Positions 1 to 10,607 of a DNA stretch of 64,000 nt are shown here, one piece after another (within the stretch, counting starts at the first letter, position 1; every line of letters starts with the position of its first letter). The stretch lies in assembly GCA_963924555.1 (NCBI GenBank), contig OZ004588.1, positions 4,712,001-4,776,000 on the forward strand, in the 5' to 3' direction. The notes beneath the pieces were generated by a model that saw nothing but the letters and a program-made list of their open reading frames with translations, was not told the origin of the DNA and made no database searches. This stretch comes from Crambe crambe. Its lineage: Eukaryota; Porifera; Demospongiae; Poecilosclerida; Crambeidae. Position numbers and translations under genes: made by a program.

Positions 1-178
1 CAATATTTTTTATGTTGTTGTTTTTATTTGATTGTTTGTTGTGGTTTTTTTTTAAATCCTCTCCTAATCGCCAGGCTAGTCTTGGTTCATCCTCAGCCTG
101 CTCTAACTGCCCCATTTTTTTTTTTTTGGTTGTAACTTAGCTATCTCATTTCTTAAATGTCATCTTGTGCTGTAAATC

Positions 179-180
<2 letters not shown>

Positions 181-227
<47 letters not shown>
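181..227. repeat. ATA/AAT trinucleotide microsatellite
   Basis: About 15 copies of the triplet ATA in a row. It produces poly-Leu or poly-Asn reading frames on the two strands that are not genes. The surrounding 1-360 is T-rich low-complexity DNA with no coding signal that I can see. Confidence 0.95.
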
Positions 228-228
<1 letters not shown>

Positions 229-360
229 TTTGTCTTGTTTTTGTTTTTTGTTTTTTTTTGTTTTTGGTTGATATTTTATTTTTGATTCTCCGTTTCCGGA
301 TTCCCATCTTATTTTTGTATCTAGAACTCATTTATATTGACCTTATTATATAAAATAAAA

Positions 361-566
361 ATAATAATAATATAGAGTGACAAAATCTCGATCTCCTAGG
401 ATTGTTGCTCACTATAGCTATAGTTAAGTAATAAAATCTCCTGTGGTAATAAAATCTCCCAGGATATTTTCTTATCTAGCTCTATACGATACTAGCTAGT
501 TATATGTCACTCATGCACTTGAGCTATGTTATAGCAGTATATGTATAGAACGCTGTGTCTACAGTC
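361..566 (-). repeat. Fragment of the long-armed CCTAGG repeat family
   Basis: This stretch has the words AAAATCTCC, CTCCTAGGA, TTATCTAGCTCTATAC and GAGCTATGTTATAGCAGTAT. They recur in the same order at 11,890-12,005 and inverted at about 7,390-7,480. It is therefore an arm fragment of the repeat family that fills 6,796-12,579, lying directly outside the left end of the Ginger-type element. Confidence 0.7.
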
Positions 567-570
567 CCGG

Positions 571-700
571 TGTCGGAGTGTAGAATGTCCCCCCGTGCAG
601 AATGTCCCCCCGGACAGTCTACACTAGTGCGGAGAGCCTCCGGGGGACACTCTACACTAGTGTAGAATGTCCTTTCTAGTGTGAAGTGTCCCACCACGCC
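571..700. repeat. Left inverted end with subterminal repeat cluster
   Basis: The outer inverted repeat is followed by several copies, in both orientations, of a word close to GTGTAGAATGTCC (about 578, 594, 602, 650, 659, 680). Such clusters in DNA transposons are usually transposase-binding sites; that role is inferred here. A mirror cluster lies at 6,540-6,744. Confidence 0.8.
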
Positions 701-827
701 AAGACAAAGGGAAGATCAGAATGGTGTAGAAAAAGTAGTAAAAAAGGTGTTAAACTCTACAAAGGTAGGCAACAGCCATAGCTAGCTATATAGCCACTAG
801 CTTTATTAATAGCTGGATGCAGAAAAC

Positions 828-3800
828 TTGATATCAGTGTCTAAGATGACTACTATTCTGAATGATTATGAAGCTATATATAATTTTCTTTTCAACCATG
901 TGTATCCTGAGGGCTTCAGCAAAGTTCAGAAGAGAGCTCTGAGAAGAAAGGCCAGTGATAATTATAAAGTGGATAGGGGACAGCTGTTCTATAAAAAGAG
1001 TGGGACCCAGAATTGGAAGCAAGTCCCTCGAACCAACAGGGAAAGGAGGAGGATATTAGAAACCTGCCATGGACTTCCTGAAGGTAAAACTCCATGGCTA
1101 CGTAACTAGCCATAGCATTGTAATAATTATGGACAAAAATCTTTGTTTAGCTACAACCAAAATTAATAGTTGCATGAATACATGCAGCTGCAAGCTAAAA
1201 AAATTTTTTTGGTTATTTTATGTAGGTGGCCATCTTGGTCGGGATAAAACTTATTACAAAATTTCTGAGCGTTTTTTTTGGAAGAGTCTGTGGGCTGATG
1301 TTGATGAACACGTCAAAACTTGTCCAGTATGTCAGACAACAAATGATGCAAAATTTGTAAAACAAGGTGCAGCACTTCACCCTATCCCGGTCAAGCCAAA
1401 AGTATGGAGACAGGTATGAAAATATTTAGCACAGCTATAGCTACAGTTGTATACACATGATCAATTGGGTAGCAAAACTCTCTGTGCAGCTACCTTATAA
1501 GCTTGTGTTTTGAGACGAATCTTGCACTCTTTTTCATATAGCTATATATTATAGCTAGCTAGCTACAGCATTCCTAAAGCTTAAGTAGTTTTTTTTATAG
1601 TTTTGATATATTTATCAATTTTGGTGGACTTATCCAAAATTTTTAGGTGGGTATTGACTTGATTGGACCCCTTCCTGAAACAAAAGCCGGGAATAAGTAC
1701 ATCATTACTCTAGTGGACTTTTTTTCCAAATGGCCAGAGGCAGCAGCTCTACCAGATAAGAAGGCTGATGGTGTAGCTCTATTCCTATATCAGATGGTTT
1801 GCAGGTACATATTGCTATAATGGGCTAATAGTGCTAATTATAATTACCAACATTAGATATGGCTGTACAAAGATATTGATATCAGACCAGGGCAGAGAGT
1901 TTGTAAATGAAGTGAACAAGACTCTCTGCAGAAAATTCAAAACAGATCACCGTATCTCTACTGCTTATCATCCGCAAACGAATGGTTTGGTTGAAAGATA
2001 CAACCAAACACTCCAGCGATCTCTTGTGAAGCTAGTCAACAAAGAACAGAACGACTGGGACAAGTTTATAGATGGTGTGTTGTTTGCTTATAGGACTTCA
2101 AAACAGAAATCTACTGATGTGACCCCCTTTGAGCTGATGTATTGCAGGTATGTCCTTATCTGGGCATTACTATAGAATAACTATCTGGGTTCATGTGGAA
2201 AAAATGAATCATCAAATTAATATATGACTTGGTTTGGGGGGGGGGGGGGCATGGCCCCTCCAGCCTTCCTATTCCTACTTGTGTTTTATTGTGTTACCTT
2301 CATGCATATAAAAAAATAGGAAACCAATTCTTCCAATTGAAAGGGAACTCACTCAGAGTGATGACACTGATACAAGCAATGATGAAGCTAAGCAAAATAT
2401 TAGTAAATACTGTGATGACATGCTGAAACTGAGGAAAGATCTGTTTTCTAAAGCAAACAAAAAAATAAAGGATGCTCAGGGACGCTACAAAAGAGATTAT
2501 GATAAAAAATACCACCATGTGAAGGTGTGTAATAAAAAATAATAACAGTGACATCATGATATGTTTTTCCTGCAGAAACTTGATATAGGTGCACTGGTAC
2601 TTCTGCGTAATTGTGTACGTGATGGGCGAAAGGGTGACAAGCTCACCAAGCGTTGGCTGGGCCCCTACAGAATTAATGAACATATGGGGAAAGGAGTATA
2701 TCGACTAGAAAATGCTTCCAGTGGTAAAATTCTAAAGAAGGCATTTAATTCATGCAGGTAAGGTATCATGTTATAAGGATGCATTTCAATATAACTGTAA
2801 AAGACACATGCAGCCCTTAATTTTGTTTTTGTATTTGTTGTAGATTGAAGTTATATTACCCACGTCCTTTATTGAAGCCAATACTACAAAATAATACCGA
2901 CATTTTTCAACTTCATTCATCCGACTCTTCAAATGAGAATACACTGGTGACAACACCACAGATACCAGATAATTCTTTCTCTGATGACTCCATTCCTCCA
3001 CTTCCACCTCCACTATCTCCCCTAAATCCTCCCTCATGTGTTACCAAGAAGTGGTTAATATTACATGACTCATTCTATGATGATACCAATGGTGACCTAA
3101 TATATACGTATATATAGCTAATAATTATCATAGCTAATTTATAACTTTTAATAAAGCTCCAGGAAGCAATACCATGCCTATTCCAGAAGCTACTCCTCAA
3201 CATTCACCTCCAATGCCCCTCTTTAAAGCTGTTGAACATAAATCAAGGAGCTGTGATGACAGGAATATTAATGGTTAGTTTACATGCATGATTTCATTCC
3301 AAATTTAACATGGCAACTTTGCACAGATCTTAGTTCACAAGTTTGGGATAATAAAGAAGTAAGCAGACCAACAGGATTCCTAACAAGTAGTCCTAAACAC
3401 ACAGAAAGATTTCCTCAAGATTTTGTTCCTATTTCTGACAAAGAACCTTCAGCTATCATGGAAACAAATGAGTGTCAGAAACAAGGTAAATAAGATAAAG
3501 CCATGCATTCATGCATGTATCCCATGCATATTTTGATTTCATAGCTATGGTGATCAACAAGCAACAAGCTGTATCCCCTGTGCTTCAACAACTTAATAAA
3601 GATGAATTGCTATCTTTAGTTTCAGAGCAATTGGACAGAATGAATAATTTGAAGGTTGGCACTAGTATTTTTAGTAATCAGATAGCTAATTTAGTTATAT
3701 GTTTTATAGCCTTCTGAGAAGGAGTACAATAACTATTCATGTAAAAGACGCAGTGAGTTGTTATTACCTAGCTATAGCTATTGCAATGCTGGAAATTAGC

Positions 3801-5485
3801 TATATTTATTATTATTTTGTAGATGAACTTAAACATTTGAGCAATTCTATAACCTGCCTCACAAGCCACCAGTATCATGTTGTCACTGAATATATTGTGT
3901 CCAAAGTTTGTGCCAAGAATATAAAGGTATTTGCAACCGTTACGGCATGTATATAGTTTCTAGTCCACTGATTATCATTATTTCTTAGCATTTCTCATTT
4001 GCCATGGATGTTATATATCCCAAAATATTGCAAAACATCGTTATGAATATATTTAAATGTACAAGTGATGAGGTATGGTATAATCTATCATAGACATAAT
4101 AGCTAGCTAATAATTAATTAATTTTAATAGGCATTGCATTTGATGCACATGCACAAGAGAAAAGAAGAGCCTGAACTTCACATACAATCAGGTTATTAAT
4201 AGCTAATAACTGTGTGAACTACATAATAATATTATTATTGGTATAGGCATATTACATTCTAGTGTCTATGAGTATGTAAAAAAGAAAAGAAAGCTACACA
4301 CAGGTTCTGTACAAAGGCTTAGCCATTGATTTAGTTAGCTATTCAATGAATGATATGTACACAGCATGAACACACCCAGCCCCTTGGTCATTCACTATAA
4401 CTGCTATTTGAAATTTGAAGAATCTAGAAAGTTATAGCAATTATAGTAAATGATTAAGGGGCAAGGTGAATGCAAATGGACTTTAGCTACACTTCATGCA
4501 AGCTATGCTATTTTTTGCTTCATTATAGATTTAACCGAGGAAGAAGTATCATCTACAGAGAATGAAGAGAAAAATAAAGTCCACTATTGTCAGCAGAAAG
4601 GTAGCTTATGTTATCACTCTAGAGTTGGTGATAATATTTTTATATTAATATTTTTTGGACAATACAGAAATTATCAATTTGACAAAAGGATGTGAAAATT
4701 ACAGGCCTATCCAGTATTGGATAAAACATCTGAACCTATACCCTGAAGATAAGAGTACCTTATTGGAAGGGAAGTGGCTAACTGATTCCATTGTCACTGC
4801 TGCACAATGCTTATTAAAGGAGAAATATAAGCATGTTGGAGGTTTAGAGCCTATTATGACATGTACATTCGATATTCAGAGGGGTAACTTTATTCAGATT
4901 CTGAACGTATATGGTTCTCACTGGATCACTGTAGCAAATGGCTGTTCTTCTGGTTCAGTTAATGTTTATGACAGTCTGCCAAATTGTTCACTCTACAGTC
5001 ATACGAAGAAGCAACTTGCTTCCATCCTCTGCAGCAAAGACAAAAAAATATCTGTTAATTTCATTGATGTCCAAACCCAGAGCGGTGGTAATGACTGTGG
5101 TCTGTTTTCTATAGCATTTGCAGCTTCACTTTGTGCAGGTGAGCCTGAGTTTCTTGCCATTATTTCATTGATCTTTTACTTGGCATGTGTAGGTGAGAAT
5201 CCATCTGAGCTGCACTACATTCAGCATGACTTCCGCAACCATTTATTCAAGTGCCTAGAAGCTAATCTGGTTACTCCATTTCCCCGAAGAAATCGGAAAA
5301 GAAAGGGTGGGAATCGTGGCCAAACCAGTTTTGGAATTTTTTGTACTTGTAGGCTGCCTGCATATGGTAAAATGATATCGTGTAGTTCTTGCCATGAGTG
5401 GTTTCACCGAAAATGTGTTGTAGCACCAACTGAAGTATGGAGAAGGAAGGAAGTAGATTGGTACTGTAATTCATGTATAAAATAG
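828..5485 (+). CDS. Ginger-type transposase: integrase, GPY/F, Ulp1-like protease, PHD finger (18 exons)
   Basis: Exons I infer from GT-AG sites: 828-1083, 1226-1413, 1647-1804, 1857-2147, 2320-2524, 2576-2757, 2844-3091, 3157-3273, 3327-3485, 3545-3654, 3710-3752, 3823-3926, 3989-4072, 4131-4191, 4247-4303, 4529-4600, 4668-5138, 5193-5485. They total 3,099 nt, exactly 1,033 codons, and the phases agree at every junction. Order of domains: H2C2 zinc finger (HLGRDKT, CPVC); integrase core with the three acidic residues in GIDLIGP, SDQGREF and LVERYNQ; GPY/F motif (WLGPYRI); a proline/serine-rich linker; Ulp1-like C48 protease with His (GSHWITVA), Asp (VYDSL) and Cys (GGNDCGLF); C-terminal PHD finger (CTCR, CSSCHEWFH, WYCNSC). 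The protein should cut and join the element's ends in the nucleus; the protease and PHD parts suggest SUMO/ubiquitin and chromatin contacts (inference). The start is the first Met in an open exon; a Met at 846 is an alternative. Confidence 0.85.
5139..5192 (+). other. 54-bp intron, in frame and open, inside the protease domain
   Basis: GTGAGC at 5139 and TGTAG ending at 5192 bound a 54-bp segment without a stop. Removing it joins LCAG to ENPSELHY, the junction expected in Ulp1-type proteases. If retained, it adds 18 residues including a hydrophobic run (FLAIISLIFYLACV) just after the catalytic Cys region, so splicing versus retention could switch protease function. Confidence 0.6.
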
Positions 5486-5974
5486 CTAAAGCTATTCCAA
5501 TCAATGTACACATTATCACTACTAAAATATTTGCTGTAGCCAAGTTTCATAACAGTGGCAGAGACCTACTGTATTGATATTTTTTAAATGAACAACAATT
5601 TTTTTCCAAGTCAAACAGCAGCTATAGCTAGCTAGTTGTAACATGCATGAAACATGGTCATGCAGACTTCTTATTAGCTAGCTGAACCTTAGAGGACACT
5701 CAGATTGCATGACTAAAATTCAGGATATATTTAGGCATTCTAGCTACTGTAAGACTGTTCATAGTGGTAACAGGGAATCATTGCATCTCTGAAACAAGCT
5801 CTATTGTCAGAGGAGCCATAGCCCCTAGCTCTACTGATGCCTCTTTGCATCCTTTTATTTCTACTTTTTTAAAAAGGGGGGAAAGCTTTACACTAAGAGG
5901 GGAGCTAGTTCAAGAATGAAGAGTGTAAAAATCAAGTCCAGCCATAAGGTAGCTCATAAGTTATCACACTAGCT
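5486..5974. other. 3' non-coding part of the Ginger-type element
   Basis: No coding signal that I can see after the stop at 5483-5485. It contains a short AT-rich tract, TAGCTA words and the block around 5,615-5,690 that is repeated in decayed form at 6,370-6,440. Confidence 0.5.
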
Positions 5975-6440
5975 GATAATAATTATGATAGATTCAACAA
6001 AAGGATCATGAAAATTCAGTATTGGATAGCTATTCCATGAAGATAACAGTAGCTACTGATTCCATTGTCACTGCTGCACAATGGAGGTTCCGAGCCTATG
6101 TATTATGACATACAGTCATATGAAGAAGTACCTTGCTTCCATTCTCTAAAGCAATAACAAAAATATCAGTTAGTTCATTTTGTACACTTGTAGCTCACTA
6201 TAGTATCACTACCTATAAATCGTTCTTCAATTTCATAAGAGTGGCAAAGATTATATATTGATTCACTTTATGAACAACACTGACAAGTAAAATTCAGTTG
6301 TTTTTTTTTTGTTTTATTGCTGTTTGTTTTTCTTTTTTTTTTTTGCTTTTGGGGGTGTTGTTTTATTTTGCAAGCCAAAACAGCAGCTATAGCTACGTAT
6401 ATGAAACATGATCAGGGTTCTTAGAAAAAAACTGAATTCA
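5975..6440 (+). repeat. Decayed tandem copy of the transposase 3' end
   Basis: Pieces of the 4,668-5,690 segment recur here in the same order but shortened and mutated: GATTCAACAAAAGGATCATG (cf. 4,677), GATTCCATTGTCACTGCTGC (cf. 4,783), the GTCATATGAAGAAG block (cf. 4,998), TTGTACACTTGTAG (cf. 5,340), and ACAGCAGCTATAGCTA then ATGAAACATG (cf. 5,618-5,655). No open frame remains. It is a duplicated, non-functional remnant of the protease/PHD exons within the same element. Confidence 0.75.
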
Positions 6441-6539
6441 GGAGACATTAGATGTTCTAGCTACATGCAGTGTTCATACACTCAGTGGTAGCTATAACAG
6501 ATTTTCAAATTCATAATAAAAATAAGATTTGGTTCAACT

Positions 6540-6744
6540 GTTGAAGAGCCCTAGGGGGACACTCTGCCCTAGTGTAGAATGTCCTAGGGGGGGACAGTCT
6601 ACACTAAGGGGGGACACTCTGCCCTAGTGTAGAATGTCCTAGGGGGGACATTCTACACTAGGGTAGAGTGTCCGGGGGACAGTCTACACTAGGGTAGAGT
6701 GTCCGGGGGGACAATTTTTAGAGGGGACAATCTACACTATGACA
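6540..6744. repeat. Right inverted end with GTGTAGA-type repeat array
   Basis: At least eight tandem or inverted copies of the GTGTAGAATGTCC / GGACAGTCTACAC word separated by runs of G, ending at the outer inverted repeat GGGGACAATCTACACTATGACA. The array is longer than that at the left end, an asymmetry often seen where one end binds transposase more strongly. Confidence 0.8.
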
Positions 6745-6795
6745 CCGGCAACAGGATCGGTCCGTTCAGGCCACCAGCCCGGCACCCAGTGCTGG

Positions 6796-7860
6796 TGTCA
6801 CAGTTTATTTTGTCGCTGGGAGATTCTGTCGCGGCAACAAAATATTCTAGGAAATTCTGTCGCGAGTAACCTAGATATTTCGTCACCGCGAGGATATATT
6901 GTCGCTGCATATAAAGTAGCTAGTGGAGAGGTGGTATAGCTATATCTGATTATACAAAGACAATCGCTCACCAACAAATTGCCCTAGCAATAAAACATCT
7001 CCTAGGTCGTTACTGTCTTAGTAATAAATCTCTTCTATAATGATAATATCTCCTAGGATATTTTTTCACTAGTCATTAGCTATATTTCTATGCTGTTTAT
7101 AGGTGCATCAAAATATCAAGCTTGTTAGCTATTCAGGAGCATGTTTTTTTTTCTAGTGTCTTGCTTAGCTAGAAAGTTAACATTTTTTGCAAGTGTACAG
7201 CAATGGAATATTTATAACTGATCTATATTGATGTGAATACGTGATTGAGCTTTATACGAATCAGTATTGGAAAATATTCTAGATAGCTACTTACGCATAA
7301 TAGCTAGCTAGATGCTACAGAGCAACATGTCTCTTAGCTACTATAGAAAGTAAAAAATTATAGTTCTTTATATATACTGCTATAACATGCTCAATAGCTA
7401 TAGCTACACCTAATAATGCATAGGGCTAGATAAGTAGTTAATATCCTGACAACAATCTTAGGAGATTGAGGTCACTCTATAGAGTAGAGTTTCAATTATC
7501 GACCGCCATATATGAACGGACACTGCAGAGGACAGCCTGGACATTAATAAGATAAGATTCCGCGATGGAAAGATAGGGCAAACGAAATACGAAACGCGAG
7601 GGATCAATGGAATAATATGTGCAGAGAATCCAAACGTCCGAAGATCATTTAACATCAGGCAATCTCATCGATTATCGGATACCCCCTAGTAGAAAGTACA
7701 CGATACCAACTAAGACAAACTGGTAGCCAGCTGCTACTACAATCGTTCAACAATTCAACTTCCCAGCTGCAAACTGGGCGGAGCTAATAGAATTTAAAAT
7801 GAACATGTCAGCAACTTTTTCGGACTGCAAATGATCCATCGACTCTTCCTGGCCCTTATA
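6796..7860 (+). repeat. Left arm of the long-armed element
   Basis: It begins with the GTCGC-rich terminal part (6,796-6,910), then a region with repeated CCTAGG-centred words (AATCTCCTAGG, ATCCTAGGA), then AT-rich TAGCTA DNA. The inner part (7,480-7,850) is the inverted partner of 10,608-10,965 and contains the block GGACACTGCAGAGGACAGCC, which also occurs near 37,940 and 63,380. Confidence 0.7.
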
Positions 7861-9243
7861 AAGCTTTGGAAGTAAGTATTTTAAAATACATCTTTTTGTA
7901 GCTGCATTAATAAAGAGAGGTGGTATAGCTATATCTGATTATACAGAGATAATCGCTCACCTCTCCTAGCAATAAAAATCTCCTAGATCGTTTCTACTAC
8001 AGAGTTAGATCATAGATATACTAGACTATGTACACAGGATTGGAAACAGGTCACGTGCGCCCATAACGACAATACTGACAATCCGTGTAGGCAGCTATTC
8101 GTGCTAAATTGCCCAAACAAACAGGGGAGGAGAAGTAGTGTGCCAAATTTCTGCTAAACTATAGCCAATTGGTAAGTTTAAAGAATGTGAAGAGTGGGCT
8201 AGTATAGTGCTAAACAAGCATAGTTCTTAAAAAGGCTGGTTTCTCAAGTGTTAGAGGGTATAATTGCGAGTAACAATGGTAGTTCGACTTTGTGGACCTC
8301 CGGAGCTTGGATGTTAAAAGTATAGTCTCTTTTTTCCCACTAATCTAATAGGTAGTGATCATTCATATGTACATATGTACTTTTTAAAGATGCCTGTAAA
8401 AAAATCATGTCAATGTTACTGTTTCTTCAGATTACCCATGGCTGGCTGTCAAGAAAAGCTATAGTAAAGAAGGATACTATAATGTAGCAACTAATACTAT
8501 CACTTTATACATATTTCCTTTCATGTTATAATAAGAAAATGATAATAACAAGTACTGATAGTGCACTGCTGAATATCCAATTCATCGAGAGATTTGTTGT
8601 GATATACTTGTTTTGGGGATCAAGATGAAGAGTAAAGCTGCCCCAGTGTATCCTTTCCTGCCCCTGATATAAGAAGGTATCTCATTTCCTCACATAAGAA
8701 CAACATAGTGAAATGGCTTCTTACACCATCAATGGCAAATACATGCCATCTCCAGCCCTGCACAAAATTAAAACTACTTGAAACTAGTATCTTTCATTTT
8801 ATACCAAAAATAAGGCAGCTAGACTTCTATTTTAAAAGTAGGAGTGCCACAAAACTTTTCAGTCACCTGTTTCCACGTTTTTCTTCCATAGCAACAGTAA
8901 ATAGACTAAACTGACATGATAAACTACTACAGCTATAGGTCATTGAGCCTTTTCACTTATAATTATTGCTGTGCTAAATACCTTGGCTTTCACCCTCTTT
9001 CTTATTTTGTGTAAGATTTCTCTGTTCGCCAGGTAAGGTAAAGCGGTGTGACTTGGGATACGGGTAACTTGGGATGGTGGAGTTATATTTCAATCTTGCT
9101 TCGAGATTACTATCTATGTACTAACCGATGTGCTACAGTGCAAAACACCTTGCTTCAAACTTTGATTGCCTTAGGGAATCCAGTGTGAATAGTACTCCTA
9201 AAGCTTGCTGCGCTCGCTCCGCCATTATAATACATAGTCCCGG
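7861..9243. other. Interior without recognisable gene
   Basis: No coding signal or family resemblance that I can support on either strand. It holds a partial repeat of the arm (7,915-7,990) and, at 9,110-9,240, a fragment of the repeat described at 9,833-10,066 (the words ACTAACCGATG and GCTGCGCTCGCTCCGCC). Confidence 0.5.
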
Positions 9244-9830
9244 TGTCACAGTTTACCGGTATTTTGTCGCTGGGAGATTCTGTCGCGGCGACAAAATATC
9301 CTAGAAAATTCTGTCGCGAGCGACCTAATCTCCTAGGATATTTCGTCCCCATCAGGATATATTGTCGCTACATATAAAGTAGCTATTAGAGAGGTGGTGT
9401 GGTATAGCTATATCTGATTATACAAAGACAATCGCTCACCAATAAATTGCCCTAGCAGTAAAAATCTCCTAGGTCGTTTCTGTCTTAGTGATGAATCTCT
9501 TAATATCTCCCAGAATATTTTTTCACCAGTTAGTAACTATATTTTCTATGCTGTTTATAGGTGCATAGAAAGTTAGCTATTCACCTTTATAGTTGGAAAG
9601 TAGCATTTTTCTAGTGTCTGGCTTAACTATATTTTTTGCAAGTATACAGCGATGGAATATTTATAACTGATGTATATTGATGATTGAGCTTTATACAAAT
9701 CAGTATTGGAAAATATTCTAGATAGCTACTTACGTGTAATAGCTAGCTAGATGCTACAGAACAACATGTCTCTTAGCTACTATAGAAAGTAAAAAGTATA
9801 TATATAACATAACTCAATAGCTAGCTACAT
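9244..9830 (+). repeat. Nested terminal-arm copy of the TGTCACAG family
   Basis: It starts TGTCACAGTTTACCGG directly after CCGG (9240-9243) and follows the left arm of the 6,796 element through the GTCGC-rich part, CCTAGG words and the ACTTACGTGTAATAGCTAGC block. Only one end is present, so it is a solo arm or the 5' half of a broken copy. Confidence 0.7.
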
Positions 9831-9832
9831 AT

Positions 9833-9896
9833 CGGGAATCGAACCCGAGACCGCACGTTCTATAGTACACGGCACTAACCGATGCGATGCGCTACA
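9833..9896 (-). repeat. tRNA-like sequence with Pol III boxes A and B (SINE-like)
   Basis: On the minus strand, GTAGCGCATCG...GGTTAGTGC fits box A and GGTTCGATTCCC fits box B, spaced as in a tRNA. A related copy sits at 33,758-33,836 and a fragment at 9,120. No full cloverleaf with matched acceptor arms is evident, so a tRNA-derived repeat is more likely than a working tRNA gene. Confidence 0.6.
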
Positions 9897-10087
9897 GTGG
9901 CAACGCTGCAAATATCCGATATTTATACTTCTAACCTCAAACTCTTTGGTTGCCTTAGGGAGCCTTTTAGGCGAGTGTTTCCTAGCCTTGGAGTCACAGC
10001 AGTGCATGAATAGTACGTCCCATACACCTAACGCTCGCTGCGCTCGCTCACCATTATAATACATAGGCCAGCTTTGCTGGCCTATGT
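9897..10087 (-). repeat. Dispersed repeat upstream of the tRNA-like part
   Basis: CTTTGGTTGCCTTAGGGA, AATAGTACGTCCCATAC and GCTCGCTGCGCTCGCTCACC recur in order at 9,165-9,236 and 33,855-33,980. It ends in a 13-bp-arm hairpin (ACATAGGCCAGC / GCTGGCCTATGT) at 10,061-10,087. Confidence 0.6.
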
Positions 10088-10145
10088 TTTAGCTACTATT
10101 GTCCTGCCGGCACTCCAAGGTAAGCTAATCAGAGCCGGCTGCCGG

Positions 10146-10480
10146 TGTCACTGTTTATTTTGTCGCTGGAAGATTCTGTCGCGGCGACAAAATATCCTAG
10201 GAAATTCTGTCGTGAGCGACCTAATCTCCTAGGATATTTCGTCGCCGCCAGGATATATTGTCGCAGCTAGCTATATTAGATATTGGACGTAGCTACTTGA
10301 TACAACTCTTATAGGATATTTTGTTGCTTAGCACTGCATGCATGACTATATTGGATATTACATAGCCAGAGAGTATAGATATCTCCTATAGTCACTCACC
10401 ATAAAGTAAAGTTAAAGTTAAGTAAAATCTCCTGGGATATTTGTTACTCTCCTATGTTCTTCACATGCATAGTTATAATA
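10146..10480 (+). repeat. Another TGTCACTG-ended arm copy
   Basis: It starts TGTCACTGTTTATTTTGTCG directly after CCGG (10142-10145) and keeps the GTCGC and CCTAGG words to about 10,270, then diverges into AT-rich DNA. Only this one end is seen. Confidence 0.65.
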
Positions 10481-10490
10481 TTTTGGCCGT

Positions 10491-10520
10491 GTATTCTGCT
10501 GCGATAATACACGGCCAAAA
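10491..10520. repeat. Perfect-arm hairpin TTTTGGCCGTGTATT
   Basis: TTTTGGCCGTGTATT is followed after a short loop by AATACACGGCCAAAA. Role unknown; probably a remnant of a small inverted-repeat element. Confidence 0.7.
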
Positions 10521-10607
10521 CCTTAGGTACCAATCTTAGAATTAGCTAGATCCTTCTAAATATGTTGGATGTACTATTTTGCAACTAAAAGATGCTAAAA
10601 TAACAGC

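Larger units (their letters stand above)
571..6744 (+). mobile_element. Complete Ginger-type (integrase/DDE) DNA transposon
   Basis: The element is 6,174 bp. The left end reads TGTCGGAGTGTAGAATGTCC and the right end, read inwards, TGTCATAGTGTAGATTGTCC, so the inverted repeats match apart from a few bases. CCGG lies just outside both ends (567-570 and 6745-6748), giving a 4-bp target duplication. The single gene inside has an LTR-retrotransposon-like integrase but no gag, protease, reverse transcriptase, RNase H or LTRs. That combination (integrase-type transposase with GPY/F motif, PHD and cysteine-protease accessory domains, short inverted repeats, 4-bp duplication) is what is known for Ginger1 transposons. 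Both ends and the gene appear intact, so it could be autonomous or recently active. I cannot tell whether it is transcribed. Confidence 0.85.

Noticed and set aside
165-353. Poly-Asn / poly-Leu proteins at the ATA microsatellite
   Set aside because: Pure triplet-repeat frames in T-rich DNA on both strands.
828-2757. A Ty3/gypsy retrotransposon or endogenous retrovirus because of the integrase
   Set aside because: No reverse transcriptase, RNase H, gag, primer-binding site or LTRs; the gene has introns and the element has short inverted repeats with a 4-bp duplication.
828-5485. A domesticated host integrase gene of the KRBA2/GIN1 kind
   Set aside because: The gene lies exactly between transposon ends with a target duplication, so it is still part of an element. 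A host gene would not need these ends.
9833-9896. A functional tRNA gene
   Set aside because: Box A and B fit, but I cannot form a proper acceptor stem or assign an anticodon arm, and related copies occur as repeats.
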